64,000 nucleotides of DNA from Pandoraea captiosa (GCF_902459775.1 NZ_CABPSQ010000011.1:105431-169430); one strand, 5' to 3'; shown: positions 26,040 to 35,294, numbered from the stretch's first letter. Numbers and translations: made by a program. The notes: generated by a model from the sequence alone, not told the origin.

Positions 26040-26057
26040 GCTGCGTCTCTTGTTTTA

Positions 26058-26083
26058 AGAATGCATTCTCGCGATTCGAGAAT
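26058..26083. promoter_or_regulatory. Overlapping palindromes between the Lrp and hydroxyacid dehydrogenase genes
   Basis: AGAATGCATTCT (26058-26069, perfect) overlaps ATTCTCG-CGATT-CGAGAAT (26065-26083, perfect 7-bp arms). They are 19-44 bp upstream of the dehydrogenase start and likely form an operator, possibly for the adjacent Lrp protein. Confidence 0.55.
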
Positions 26084-26103
26084 AGTTAATATCTTCTAGA
26101 TTT

Positions 26104-26577
26104 TTATTTCTGCTTCACGAGGTCGACGAGCGACTGCGTGTGTTTAATTGTCTTCAGGACAATGTTCGATTGAATCGACATTACCGCCGGTGCCCGGTAC
26201 AGCTCGTTGACGATGAAGTCGGAGTAATGCGCGAGGTTGCGCGCTCTTACCGTCAGGATGTAATTAGCCGAGCCGGTGACGATGCGCGCCGTGACCACTT
26301 CCGGCCAGTTCTGCACTGCGGCCAGAAACTTTTCGTGCCATTGATCGACGTCCGGACGCAACGTGATCTGCACTAGCGCTTCAAACTCCAGACCGATATG
26401 CTGTGCGTCCACGATGCAGCGATATCCGGAAATCACCCCCCGATCCTCGAGCAATTTCACCCGACGCAGGCATGCCGACGGCGACAGGCCAACGGCGTCC
26501 GCCAGCTCCTGGTTGGAGATGCGGCCATTGAGTTCCAGATGGCGAAGGATGCGCAGATCGGCAAGGTCGAGGTTCAT
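26104..26577 (-). CDS. Lrp/AsnC-family transcriptional regulator
   Basis: A 157-residue regulator. The N-terminal helix-turn-helix (LRHLELNGRISNQELADAVGLSPSACLRRVKLLEDRGVISGY) is followed by a RAM ligand-binding domain (about 70-150). The family binds DNA as dimers to hexadecamers and senses amino acids. It is cotranscribed with or directly upstream of the FMN hydroxyacid dehydrogenase and is divergent from the porin at 26855, so it may control both. KynR-type Lrp proteins regulate kyn genes in Burkholderia, but this one is 34 kb from the kyn operon and nothing links it. Confidence 0.92.
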   Translation of the reverse strand: MNLDLADLRILRHLELNGRISNQELADAVGLSPSACLRRVKLLEDRGVISGYRCIVDAQHIGLEFEALVQITLRPDVDQWHEKFLAAVQNWPEVVTARIVTGSANYILTVRARNLAHYSDFIVNELYRAPAVMSIQSNIVLKTIKHTQSLVDLVKQK

Positions 26578-26854
26578 TGGCAGAATCCATCAAGTTTCCC
26601 GGGATTCTGGCAGATCCTTCGATTCCCCGCCAGTTGCTTGATAGAAATAGCAAGCAAATTCAAATTTTGCGTTGATATGATAGCCCTCGACTCTGGCCGA
26701 ATGGGTGAGGCATTCCGGCGCCGGGTCGATTCAGATATTGCAGCCGTCGTGCGAGAAGAATTCGCAGTCTCCTAAATCGGAAGGAGCCGCGAATTCGTTT
26801 AAAGCGCATTCATGCGCATTCATAAAACGTCTAAAAGACGCAACAAGGAGACCC

Positions 26855-27943
26855 ATGAAGTCTGCAATTCCGGCCAGTCTGGCCGTTTTCTCGGCTGCTT
26901 GCGGCCTTGCTTTGAGCAGCACCGCCGCAGCACAGAGCAGCGTAACGCTCTACGGAATCGTCGATCAGAGCGTTAGGTATCAAACGAATGCCAATGCCAA
27001 CAACGGCGCCCTGTGGCAAGTCACCAACGGCGCCGTCACCAACAGCCGTTTCGGCTTCAAGGGATCGGAAGATCTGGGCGGCGGCACGAAGGCCATCTTC
27101 CAGTTGGAATCGGGCATCAACCCGCAGAACGGCACGCTGGCGAACAGCCCGCGTCTGTTCGATCGTTACGCGTTTGTCGGCCTGCAAAACCAGTACGGCA
27201 CGATCAAGATCGGCCGCCAGGCGACCGAGGCGTTCAACGTCTACGGCGACTTCGATCCGCTCACCATCGGTAACTACGCGAACAACTCTTGGATGTACAA
27301 CATCACGCGCGGGCGCGTGGATAACGCCGTGAGCTATGCGGGCACGTTCGGCGGCCTGTCGGTGGGCGCGACCTACGGCTTCGGCAACACGGCCGGTACG
27401 ATGGCCGCCAGCAACTACTGGGGCGCGCGCGCCGCTTACGCGATGGGGCCGTTCCAGGTCGCTGGCGTCTATCAGCAGGCGCGCGACGCCGCCAAGCGTG
27501 TGCAGCAGATGTGGGGGCTGGGCGGCATCTACAGCGTGTCCATCGCCAAGGTGTTCGTGGGCTACATGGGCGGACGCGATCGCAGCGGCTGGCTCGACGG
27601 CACGCTCAACGATCCGGCCCACTCGGTCACCACCGGCAACCTGAACGACAATCCGCGCAAGGACATGACGTTCTATCTCGGCACGACCATTCAGGCCATG
27701 CCGAACCTCGCCATTACCGGCGCGGCGTACTTCGACGACATCAAGAACATCAACGCGCAGGCGGGCGACGCCGGTTCGGGCCGTCGCTACACGTATGTGC
27801 TGCTCGCGGAGTACGCGCTGTCCAGACGCACGCAACTGTACGGCACCGTCGACTACAACAAGGTCAGCGGCGCCGCTCGCGTCGAACTGCCGGGCAACTC
27901 GACGCAAGTCGGCGTGGGCACGGGCATCCGCCACATCTTCTGA
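26855..27943 (+). CDS. Outer-membrane porin (Burkholderia-type general porin)
   Basis: A 362-residue porin with a signal peptide (MKSAIPASLAVFSAACGLALSSTAAAQ). The hallmark first strand SSVTLYGIVDQSVRY, the internal NSRFGFKGSEDLGGGTKAIFQLESGIN and the terminal GIRHIF with aromatic F fit a 16-strand trimeric beta-barrel. It allows diffusion of small hydrophilic solutes. The ATG at 26855 follows AAGGAG. It is divergent from the Lrp gene across a 277-bp AT-rich promoter region. Confidence 0.95.
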   Translation: MKSAIPASLAVFSAACGLALSSTAAAQSSVTLYGIVDQSVRYQTNANANNGALWQVTNGAVTNSRFGFKGSEDLGGGTKAIFQLESGINPQNGTLANSPRLFDRYAFVGLQNQYGTIKIGRQATEAFNVYGDFDPLTIGNYANNSWMYNITRGRVDNAVSYAGTFGGLSVGATYGFGNTAGTMAASNYWGARAAYAMGPFQVAGVYQQARDAAKRVQQMWGLGGIYSVSIAKVFVGYMGGRDRSGWLDGTLNDPAHSVTTGNLNDNPRKDMTFYLGTTIQAMPNLAITGAAYFDDIKNINAQAGDAGSGRRYTYVLLAEYALSRRTQLYGTVDYNKVSGAARVELPGNSTQVGVGTGIRHIF

Positions 27944-28009
27944 ACGGCAGGCGCGACTCGCTCGCGCCTTTGCTACCGGAAGACTTCAGCGTCTTGCGGT
28001 TCGTATGAC

Positions 28010-28033
28010 CCGCCCCGGCTCTCACCGGGGCGG
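28010..28033 (+). terminator. GC stem-loop downstream of the porin
   Basis: CCGCCCCGG-CTCTCA-CCGGGGCGG, a perfect 9-bp stem 67 bp past the porin stop. No U-run follows, so it may be a weak or rho-dependent terminator. Confidence 0.45.
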
Positions 28034-28161
28034 CGGGGCCCGTTCGTGCCGGCGTTTGCGTATGTGGGCGTCGCACCGGCGGGCGATGGCAAGCAATGCA
28101 GTACTCACGTGGATATCGCGTGCGTCGCCGGATGCGCGCCACGGTGTCCAAGAGGTTTGAC

Positions 28162-29628
28162 ATGACGCGTATTCCCCAGCCCCCTCAGTCTTCGTCTTCA
28201 GGCAAGTCCCGCGACTTCTCGCACATCACCCGGCGCGAGCAGGGTCTGCGGCGCTCGCTCACCGCCAGCCAGATGGCGATGATCGCCATTGGCGGCGCCA
28301 TCGGCACCGGCCTGTTTCTCGGCAGCGGTTTTGCCATCGGCTTCGCCGGACCGAGCGTGCTCGTCTCCTACGGCATCGGTGCGCTGATCGCACTCATGCT
28401 CATGGGGTGCCTGGCCGAGATGACGGTCGCGCACCCCACATCGGGTTCGTTCGGTGCTTACGCCGAGCACTACATCGGTCCTTGGGCAGGCTTTCTGGTG
28501 CGCTATGCCTACTGGTCGTGCATCGTGCTCGCCGTGGGCACGGAAGTGAGCGCCATTGCCGTGTACATGAAGTATTGGTTCCCGCAAGTGCCGGGCTGGT
28601 ATTGGGTCGCAGGATTTTCCGCTGCGCTGGTGCTGGTGAACGCCATGTCGGTGAATCTGTTCGGCGCGATCGAATACGGCTTTTCCCTCATCAAGATCAC
28701 GGCCATCGTTCTCTTCATTTTCATCGGCGCGTACGTGGTCTTCATTGCCCCGAATTCGGTCGCGAGCGCGGGGCATGCACCGGCAGGGTTTGCGAACTAC
28801 ACCGCGCATGGCGGCTTTTTCCCGAAGGGACTTTGGGGTATGTGGGTGGCCGTGATCATCTCGATCTTCAGCTATCTGTCCATCGAGATGATCGCCGTGG
28901 CCGCCGGCGAAGCGGAGAATCCCGAGCGCGCGGTCACGCGCGCCTTCCGCTCGACCGTCGTGCGCCTCGTGTTGTTCTATCTGCTCACGCTCGCGCTGAT
29001 GCTCGCCATCGTGCCGTGGACTGCCGCCGGTCAGGACGAAAGCCCGTTCGTCAAAGCGATGCAGGCCATCAACATTCCGGGGGCGGCCGGAGTCATCAAC
29101 TTTGTGGTGCTGATTGCCGCACTTTCGTCGATGAATAGCCAGCTCTACATCACCACGCGCATGATGTTCTCGCTCTCGCGCGCCGGCTACGCCCCGGCTC
29201 GCTTCGGCGAAGTGAACCGGCGCGGCGTGCCGCTCGCCGCCCTGCTGCTCTCGACGCTCGGCATTGCACTCGCCACGCTCGTGAACTTCCTGTACCCCGA
29301 GTCATCGTTCACGTTCATGATGGCGATTTCGATGTTCGGCGCGATGCTCACGTGGATGATGATCTTCGTCACGCACTTCTTCTTCCGCCGCGCATGGCGG
29401 CGCGAGCATCACGCGCCGCTCGCATTTCGCATGTGGGGCTTTCCGTGGCTCACGCTGCTCGGCGCAGGGCTGATGGCCGCCATCATGATCACGACGCTCT
29501 TCACCGGCGTGTTCCGCATGACGATGATTTTCGGCGTGCCGTTCGTGGTCGCCGTGCTGCTCATCTACTTCCTCTGGTATCGCAAACACGACGGCCAGCC
29601 ACAGGGACGCACGATGACGCGTGCATGA
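28162..29628 (+). CDS. Amino-acid permease (APC superfamily, AAT family)
   Basis: A 488-residue, 12-helix proton-coupled amino-acid importer. The AAT-family block begins LRRSLTASQMAMIAIGGAIGTGLFLGSGFAI and continues with GALIALMLMGCLAEM and SYLSIEMIAVAAGEAENPERAVTRAF. Similarity of the core is to the proline/GABA/aromatic amino-acid permeases; the substrate is not certain. It is a single-gene unit with a strong terminator downstream. The ATG at 28162 was chosen over an upstream start because it begins the polar lead-in typical of the family. Confidence 0.92.
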   Translation: MTRIPQPPQSSSSGKSRDFSHITRREQGLRRSLTASQMAMIAIGGAIGTGLFLGSGFAIGFAGPSVLVSYGIGALIALMLMGCLAEMTVAHPTSGSFGAYAEHYIGPWAGFLVRYAYWSCIVLAVGTEVSAIAVYMKYWFPQVPGWYWVAGFSAALVLVNAMSVNLFGAIEYGFSLIKITAIVLFIFIGAYVVFIAPNSVASAGHAPAGFANYTAHGGFFPKGLWGMWVAVIISIFSYLSIEMIAVAAGEAENPERAVTRAFRSTVVRLVLFYLLTLALMLAIVPWTAAGQDESPFVKAMQAINIPGAAGVINFVVLIAALSSMNSQLYITTRMMFSLSRAGYAPARFGEVNRRGVPLAALLLSTLGIALATLVNFLYPESSFTFMMAISMFGAMLTWMMIFVTHFFFRRAWRREHHAPLAFRMWGFPWLTLLGAGLMAAIMITTLFTGVFRMTMIFGVPFVVAVLLIYFLWYRKHDGQPQGRTMTRA

Positions 29629-29659
29629 TGCAGTCCTGAGCCTGCGTCGACACAAAGCG

Positions 29660-29695
29660 AAAGGGGCACCGGTCGGTACACGGTGCCCCTTTTTT
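29660..29695 (+). terminator. Rho-independent terminator after the permease
   Basis: AAAGGGGCACCG...CGGTGCCCCTTTT with a nine-base loop and a six-T run, 32 bp past the stop. Confidence 0.9.
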
Positions 29696-29780
29696 CATGC
29701 GGTACGGCCTGGCTTGCTCAGCCATGCGTCATGGCTCGCCCGTCACTGGCCTGCCGCTGTCTTGCCGCCCGCCCTGCCGC

Positions 29781-30533
29781 TCACTTCGCGGCGGCCTTGC
29801 GCTCCTTGACGGTGCGCTCCAGAAGAAAGCGCGTTTGCTCCAGCACGGCTTCGCGCACCATCCGGTTGCGCTCGGGGTTCGGCTCGGTGCCCCACCCCAT
29901 CGAGCAATCGACGGAGCGACGCATCACGCGAAACGCCATGCCCAGCGTGCTGATGCACACCGCACGAATACGCATCGCTTCGTCGTTCGGGGAAACGCCT
30001 GCGAGCCGCGTCACGATGTTAGCGCCGACCGACGCGAGGCGGCTCGAGAACCGTTCGTGAAACACCTTGAACCCGGCTTCCGGCCCGAGCCCGGCCTGCT
30101 CTCGTGCCATGAACATGTGCCAGCCTTCGATCTCGGGCCCCTTCTCCATGAAACCGCCCTTGCGGTGCTGAAGCTCACAGAAGGCGTCGATGAGCTGCTT
30201 GTCGGTGGCGTTCGGGTCGGCCACGACACGCTCGGCCGCGTCGATGGCTTCGCCCATCTGTGCCAGCACCAGTTCCAGGATGTACTCGACGCACGCCTTG
30301 TACACCCCTTCCTTGTTATCGAAGTAGTACTGAAGCGCGGGCGCGTTCACCCCTGCGGCGTTCGCGATGTCGCGCGTGGACGCGCCGGTAAATCCGTACT
30401 CGCCAAAGCACTTGATCGCCGCGAGGATGATGCGCGCACGCGTTTCCTCGCCACGCTGATACCCGGTGTCGACCGCATGGCGCGGCCGCGCAGCAGTGCT
30501 CTGAACCCGCCCGGCACGTGAAGTCCCTGTCAT
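29781..30533 (-). CDS. TetR-family regulator (CerR-like C-terminal domain)
   Basis: A 250-residue TetR protein. The helix-turn-helix is TRARIILAAIKCFGEYGFTGASTRDIANAAGVNAPALQYYFDNKEGVY (about 30-80). The longer C-terminal ligand domain resembles the DUF1956/CerR type found with HlyD-MFS efflux genes. It is divergent from the EmrA-EmrB-channel operon with about 100 bp between starts, so it very likely represses that pump and itself in response to a pump substrate. A start at 30551 is also open; the ATG at 30533 is the more usual. Confidence 0.9.
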   Translation of the reverse strand: MTGTSRAGRVQSTAARPRHAVDTGYQRGEETRARIILAAIKCFGEYGFTGASTRDIANAAGVNAPALQYYFDNKEGVYKACVEYILELVLAQMGEAIDAAERVVADPNATDKQLIDAFCELQHRKGGFMEKGPEIEGWHMFMAREQAGLGPEAGFKVFHERFSSRLASVGANIVTRLAGVSPNDEAMRIRAVCISTLGMAFRVMRRSVDCSMGWGTEPNPERNRMVREAVLEQTRFLLERTVKERKAAAK

Positions 30534-30575
30534 GTATCCCCTTGCTTGCAAAAACTTTCGTCAAAAATATAACAC

Positions 30576-30603
30576 TTGACATAAATCGATCAACTGGAAT
30601 AAT
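30576..30603 (+). promoter_or_regulatory. Sigma-70 promoter of the efflux operon
   Basis: A perfect TTGACA (30576-30581), a 16-bp spacer and AATAAT (30598-30603) lie 33 bp upstream of the EmrA-like start at 30636. The -10 overlaps the first copy of a direct repeat. Confidence 0.65.
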
Positions 30604-30622
30604 TCTGCCAACTGGAATAATT
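30591..30622 (+). repeat. 14-bp direct repeat overlapping the efflux promoter
   Basis: CAACTGGAATAATT occurs at 30591-30604 and again at 30609-30622, an 18-bp period. The first copy covers the -10 element. It is a candidate operator for the divergent TetR protein, or a small duplication. Confidence 0.6.
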
Positions 30623-30635
30623 TGAGGAAATCCCC

Positions 30636-31973
30636 ATGACCAACGCAGCACAGGTCAAGCCTTCCGATTCGGTGAAGACGCCGGGTGGCCCGGTGCAGGC
30701 CCCGTCCGGCAAAGCGCAGGAACACACCGGAACGCCCGGCCAGACAACGCCGCCGGCGAACCCGCGTCGCAAGCGAATTCTGCTGGGCGCGCTGGCGCTG
30801 GGCGTCGTCGCCGGTCTCGGATGGGGGGCGCACTGGTGGTTCGTGGGGCGCTTCATTGAATCCACGGACGATGCCTATCTGCAGGCCGACAGCATGACCG
30901 TTGCGCCGAAGGTCGGTGGTTACGTGACGGAAGTGCTCGTACGCGACAACGAGACGGTCAGTGTCGGTCAGCCCTTGGTGCGGCTCGACGCACGTCAGTA
31001 TCAGGCCGCGTACGATGAAGCCGCCGCGACCGTCGTTGCGCGCGAAGCCGATGTCGCCCGCGCGCAGGCCGAGCTGTCGCAGCACGCAGCGGCCATCGCG
31101 CAGGCTCGTGCCGAACTCGATAGCGCACGCGCCAATGCCGCGTACTCCGCCGGTCAGGTCTCGCGGTACGCGCCGCTCGTGGCCACGGGGGCGGAGACGG
31201 ACGAACGACTGGCCGAGTTGCGCAACACCAGCACTCGCGCGCAAGCGTCGCTCAAGAGCAACGAAGCCAGCCTCCAGTCGGCCGAGCGTCAGACGGATAC
31301 CCTCACCGCCGCGCTTGCTCAGGCAAAGGCGCAGTTGGCCGTCGCACAGGCGAGCGCGCGCAAGGCGGAGCTCGATCTCGCCGACACGGTCGTCAAGAGC
31401 ACGCTGGCCGGACGCGTTGGCGATCGCGCGGTACGTGTGGGCCAGTTTGCCCAGCCGGGCACGCGCCTGCTCACGGTCGTGCCGGTGCAGAACGTCTATC
31501 TGACGGCAAACTTCAAGGAAACGCAGGTCGGCCACATGCGCCCCGGCCAACCGGTCACCATTCATGTCGACGCCCTGCCTGGCGAGCGGATCCACGGTGT
31601 CGTCGATTCGCTGTCGCCGGGCACGGGTTCGCAGTTCGCGCTGCTGCCCGCGCAGAACGCGACAGGCAACTTCACGAAGATCGTTCAACGCGTGCCGGTG
31701 CGCATTCGACTCGACGCGCCGGAATCGATGCGCGCGGTACTGCTGCCGGGTCTCTCGGTCACGGCCGACGTCGACACGCATGGTGCTGCGGCATCCTCTA
31801 CGCCCGCTACGTCTGCGACATCGCCGGCGCGCGCGAAACACGCGACCACGCCGCCGGACGCGCCGGCACAACTCTCGCTGAGCGCGCCGCTCGGCTTCGG
31901 TGTAGATCCGGTCATGAACGCCCCATCGAACGCCGATGCCGCCCCATCGCCCACGGGAGTCCGCCATGGCTAG
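30636..31973 (+). CDS. EmrA/HlyD-type membrane fusion protein
   Basis: A 445-residue periplasmic adaptor of the EmrA group. A Pro/Gln-rich cytoplasmic N-terminus is followed by one transmembrane helix (about 47-70), then a biotinyl-lipoyl half (VGGYVTEVLVRDNETVSVGQPLVRLD), a long alpha-helical hairpin (about 130-250, Ala/Gln/Glu-rich) and a beta-barrel (VYLTANFKETQVGHMRPGQPVTI). It links the MFS pump to the outer-membrane channel encoded next. Its stop overlaps the pump start by 8 bp. The Ala/Thr/Pro-rich tail of about 55 residues is longer than usual. Confidence 0.93.
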   Translation: MTNAAQVKPSDSVKTPGGPVQAPSGKAQEHTGTPGQTTPPANPRRKRILLGALALGVVAGLGWGAHWWFVGRFIESTDDAYLQADSMTVAPKVGGYVTEVLVRDNETVSVGQPLVRLDARQYQAAYDEAAATVVAREADVARAQAELSQHAAAIAQARAELDSARANAAYSAGQVSRYAPLVATGAETDERLAELRNTSTRAQASLKSNEASLQSAERQTDTLTAALAQAKAQLAVAQASARKAELDLADTVVKSTLAGRVGDRAVRVGQFAQPGTRLLTVVPVQNVYLTANFKETQVGHMRPGQPVTIHVDALPGERIHGVVDSLSPGTGSQFALLPAQNATGNFTKIVQRVPVRIRLDAPESMRAVLLPGLSVTADVDTHGAAASSTPATSATSPARAKHATTPPDAPAQLSLSAPLGFGVDPVMNAPSNADAAPSPTGVRHG

Positions 31974-33567
31974 GTCGGACGCCGCAGCCGACGCCCCGCA
32001 GGTCGCGCCGGTTCGCGCAGCAACGCCAGCCAATGCATCGGCGTCGGACTGGATCGCGGTCGCGGCCGGTGCGCTCGGCGCGCTGCTGGCCACGCTCGAT
32101 ATCTCGATCACGAACTCGGCGCTGCCGCAGATTCAGGGACAGATCGGCGCTTCCGGCACCGAGGGCACATGGATTTCCACCGGCTATCTGATGTCGGAAA
32201 TCGTCATGATTCCGCTCGCGGCGTGGCTCACGCGCGTGCTCGGATTGCGGCGTTTTCTGATGCTCAACGCCGTGTTCTTCACGCTGTTCTCGATGATGTG
32301 CGGTGCGTCGGGCAGTCTGACGGAAATGGTCGTCGGGCGCATCGGACAGGGCTTTGCCGGTGGCGCCATGATTCCCACGGCGCAGATGATCATCCGAACG
32401 CGCCTGCCGCGCCACCAGATGGGCGTCGGCATGGCGATGTTCGGGCTGATCGTGCTGCTCGGCCCGCTGCTCGGACCGGTGGTCGGCGGCTGGCTGACGG
32501 AGAATGCGAACTGGCGCTGGTGCTTCTTCCTGAATCTGCCGCTCTCGGCCGCGATCGTGACGCTGCTTATGCTCGGCCTGAAGCGCGAGCCGACCAACCT
32601 CGAGGCGTTCTTCAAGGCCGACTGGCTCGGTATCGTGGGCCTGGCGATCGGCCTGAGTTCGCTGACTGTCGTGCTCGAAGAAGGCCAGCGCGAGCGTTGG
32701 TTCGACTCGCACATGATCGTCTGGCTGTCGGTGCTGTCGGTGATCGGCATCGGCATGATGCTGGTCGCGCAGTTCACCGCCGAGAAGCCCATCGTCAAGC
32801 TCTCGCTGCTCAGCAACAAGAACTATGCGAGCGTGATTTACATCGTGTTCACGGTCGGGGCCGGACTGTACGGCGTGTCGTATCTGTTGCCGCAATTTCT
32901 CGCGACCATTGCGGGGTATAACGCGCAGCAGTCGGGCAACATCATGCTGCTCTCCGGGCTACCGGCGTTTCTGATGATGCCGTTCCTGCCGCGCCTCATC
33001 AGCCGCGTCGACATTCGTCTGCTGGTGATTCTCGGCCTGTTGAGTTTCTTCGCGAGTTGCATGCTCGACATCGATCTGACGGCGCAAAGCGTGGGCCATG
33101 ACTTCACGTTGTCGCAACTGCTGCGGGGTGTCGGACAGATGCTCGCGATGATGCCGCTCAATCAGGCGTCGATGGCGGCGGTGGACGCGCAGGATGCCGG
33201 CGACGCCGCCGGACTCTACAACATGGCGCGCAACCTCGGCGGCTCGGTCGGGCTGGCCCTGCTGGGCACGCTCATCGACCGTCGCACCGACTATCACGAC
33301 GCCATTCTTCGCGAGTCGCTCACCGCCAACAATCCGATGGGACAGGAACACTTGTCTGCGAATGCCGCAGGCTTCTTCGCGCAAACCGGCGACATGGTGC
33401 ATGCGCAGTTGCAGGCCAGCGCGCAGCTTGCTGCCGAGATCGCGCGACAGGCGAGCGTGATCACGTTTTCCGAGACTTTCTACGCATTGGGTATCGCGCT
33501 GCTGCTTTGCGTGCCGCTCGCCCTGATGCTCAAGCAACCGGCCGGCTTCTCCTCCGGCGGGCACTGA
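31966..33567 (+). CDS. EmrB-type MFS multidrug transporter (DHA2, 14 TM)
   Basis: A 533-residue drug:proton antiporter of the DHA2 family. Typical motifs are LATLDISITNSALPQIQGQIGAS in helix 1, LGLRRFLMLNAVFF after helix 2, and the motif C-like segment GPLLGPVVGGWLTENANWRWCFFLNLP. It forms the inner-membrane engine of the tripartite pump with the adaptor upstream and the channel downstream (6 bp gap). The ATG at 31966 lies inside the adaptor's last codons, giving coupled translation. Such pumps export hydrophobic drugs, uncouplers and fatty or phenolic acids. Confidence 0.94.
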   Translation: MARSDAAADAPQVAPVRAATPANASASDWIAVAAGALGALLATLDISITNSALPQIQGQIGASGTEGTWISTGYLMSEIVMIPLAAWLTRVLGLRRFLMLNAVFFTLFSMMCGASGSLTEMVVGRIGQGFAGGAMIPTAQMIIRTRLPRHQMGVGMAMFGLIVLLGPLLGPVVGGWLTENANWRWCFFLNLPLSAAIVTLLMLGLKREPTNLEAFFKADWLGIVGLAIGLSSLTVVLEEGQRERWFDSHMIVWLSVLSVIGIGMMLVAQFTAEKPIVKLSLLSNKNYASVIYIVFTVGAGLYGVSYLLPQFLATIAGYNAQQSGNIMLLSGLPAFLMMPFLPRLISRVDIRLLVILGLLSFFASCMLDIDLTAQSVGHDFTLSQLLRGVGQMLAMMPLNQASMAAVDAQDAGDAAGLYNMARNLGGSVGLALLGTLIDRRTDYHDAILRESLTANNPMGQEHLSANAAGFFAQTGDMVHAQLQASAQLAAEIARQASVITFSETFYALGIALLLCVPLALMLKQPAGFSSGGH

Positions 33568-33573
33568 TCGATC

Positions 33574-35058
33574 ATGACTTTTCATCTCAGAACGCTGGCC
33601 GTTGCGGCCGCTTTTCTCGTTGCAGGCTGCACCGTCGGCCCCGACTATCGCGGTGCGCCCGAGGTCGCGGGCGACGCCCTTCGCACCGGAGGCACGTTTG
33701 CCCATGCAGGTGAAGGCGTCGAGCCGCACGCACCCGGTGTCGCTCGCTGGTGGACGGCACTGAACGATCCGCAACTCACCGCACTGATCGACGACGCCAT
33801 CGCCCACAGCCCGGATATTCGTGCGGCGCAGGCGAAGGTGCGGCAGTCGCGCGCGAGCCTGCGCAGCCATCAGGCCGATCTGCTGCCGAAGGCCACCGTC
33901 GACCTTGCCACCCTGCGCACGCGCTCGCCCGATCTGGGGGCACTCACCGGCAATGGCGGCGGCGGTGGGCGCGGCCCGATCGATCTTTACATCGCGGGTT
34001 TCGACGCGAGCTGGGAAATCGATCTGTTCGGCGGCACGCGCCGCGCGGTGGAGGCCGCCGGCGCGGACGCAGACGCCGCGTCCGAAGATCTTGCCGATGC
34101 CCACGTGCAACTGGCCGCCGAGGTGGCACAGACCTACGTCGCGCTGCGCGATCAGCAGGCCCGCCTCGCACTGGTACGCGACTCTGCGAAACTGGAAGGC
34201 GAAATGCTCGACCTGACGCGCCAACGCCGTGCAGGCGGCGTCGCCTCGGAACTGGATGTGGAGCGAATCTTCACGCAAGTCGAACAAACGCAGTCGCGCG
34301 TGCTGCCGCTGGAGGCAGACGTCATCGAATCGCTCGACCAGTTGGCACTACTTACCGGTCGCGCGCCGGGGGCATTGGACGACGAACTGAAGACATCGAA
34401 GGCGCTGCCGAGCGTGCCGGCGAAGGTCGCCATCGGCGATCCGTCTGCGTTGTTGCAGGCGCGTCCGGACATTCGGGCCGCCGAGCGACGCCTGGCTTCG
34501 CAGAATGCGCAGATCGGCGTGCAGACGGCAAACTGGTTTCCAAAACTCTCGATCATGGGCGAGCTTGGCTATTCGGCGCTGGACCCCGGCCATCTCGTGC
34601 GCAAGGACAACTTCAGTTGGATGACGTTGCCGCGACTGCAATGGAACGTACTCGACTTCGGCCGTGTGCAGGCTGGCGTAGACGGCGCGAAGGCGGGCCG
34701 CGATCAGGCGCAGGCGAAGTATGAAAGTGCGGTACTCACCGCGCTGCGCGATGCCGACGTGGCGCTTGCCCGTTATGGACATCAGCGCGAGAACGTCTAC
34801 CGGTTGCGCAGCGTGGAGGGCTCCGCATCGCGCGCAGCGACGTTGACGCGTCAGCGCTATCGCGCAGGCACGGCCAGCACGCTGGACTGGCTCGATGCCG
34901 AACGCACGCGCTTTTCGGCCGAGCAGGACCGCATCGCCGGCGACGCCCAATTGCTCAAGTCGTTTGTGACACTGCAAAAGGCGCTTGGCCTGGGATGGCA
35001 GACGGAGTCAACCGGCTCGACCGGGTCGTCCGAGTCAACTGAGTCGAAGGCAGGTTGA
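33574..35058 (+). CDS. Outer-membrane efflux lipoprotein (NodT/OprM family)
   Basis: A 494-residue channel protein. The lipoprotein signal (TLAVAAAFLVAGC, lipobox cysteine at about residue 18) is followed by the RND/EmrAB channel fold with two outer-membrane-factor repeats: WWTALNDPQLTALIDDAIAHSPDIRAAQAKV starts the first, and RPDIRAAERRLASQNAQIGVQTANWFPKLSIMGELGY starts the second. It forms a trimeric outer-membrane exit duct for the upstream pump. The Ser/Thr/Gly-rich C-terminus (STGSTGSSESTESKAG) is repetitive and probably disordered. Confidence 0.94.
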   Translation: MTFHLRTLAVAAAFLVAGCTVGPDYRGAPEVAGDALRTGGTFAHAGEGVEPHAPGVARWWTALNDPQLTALIDDAIAHSPDIRAAQAKVRQSRASLRSHQADLLPKATVDLATLRTRSPDLGALTGNGGGGGRGPIDLYIAGFDASWEIDLFGGTRRAVEAAGADADAASEDLADAHVQLAAEVAQTYVALRDQQARLALVRDSAKLEGEMLDLTRQRRAGGVASELDVERIFTQVEQTQSRVLPLEADVIESLDQLALLTGRAPGALDDELKTSKALPSVPAKVAIGDPSALLQARPDIRAAERRLASQNAQIGVQTANWFPKLSIMGELGYSALDPGHLVRKDNFSWMTLPRLQWNVLDFGRVQAGVDGAKAGRDQAQAKYESAVLTALRDADVALARYGHQRENVYRLRSVEGSASRAATLTRQRYRAGTASTLDWLDAERTRFSAEQDRIAGDAQLLKSFVTLQKALGLGWQTESTGSTGSSESTESKAG

Positions 35059-35167
35059 GCTTCGTTGCGTCAGCTGCGCGGGAACGACGGGCATCTCAAG
35101 CGCGGTGCCCCACCTCCCCGCACGACGTAAGAAGCCAGAGGCAAGAGGTGAAAGGTAAGAGGTAAAC

Positions 35168-35206
35168 GAAAAACGCTCCAGAAGCTTTCGCCTCTGGAGC
35201 GTTTTT
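35168..35206 (-). terminator. Rho-independent terminator of the tRNA-Arg gene
   Basis: On the minus strand AAAAACGCTCCAGA...TCTGGAGCGTTTTT forms a long stem with a five-T run, directly after the tRNA 3' end. Confidence 0.9.
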
Positions 35207-35217
35207 GCCAACTGAGT

Positions 35218-35294
35218 TGGCGCGGCTGGCAGGATTCGAACCCACGACCCCTTGGTTCGTAGCCAAGTACTCTATCCAACTGAGCTACAGCCGC
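35218..35294 (-). tRNA. tRNA-Arg (anticodon ACG)
   Basis: A 77-nt tRNA with the CCA encoded. The acceptor is GCGGCTG/CAGCCGC, the anticodon arm is CTTGG-CTACGAA-CCAAG with ACG at the anticodon, and the T-arm is GGGTTCGAATCC. The gene-encoded ACG is read as ICG after deamination, so it decodes CGU/CGC/CGA. It is identical across the mature region to the copy at 35436-35512, and each has its own terminator. Confidence 0.95.
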
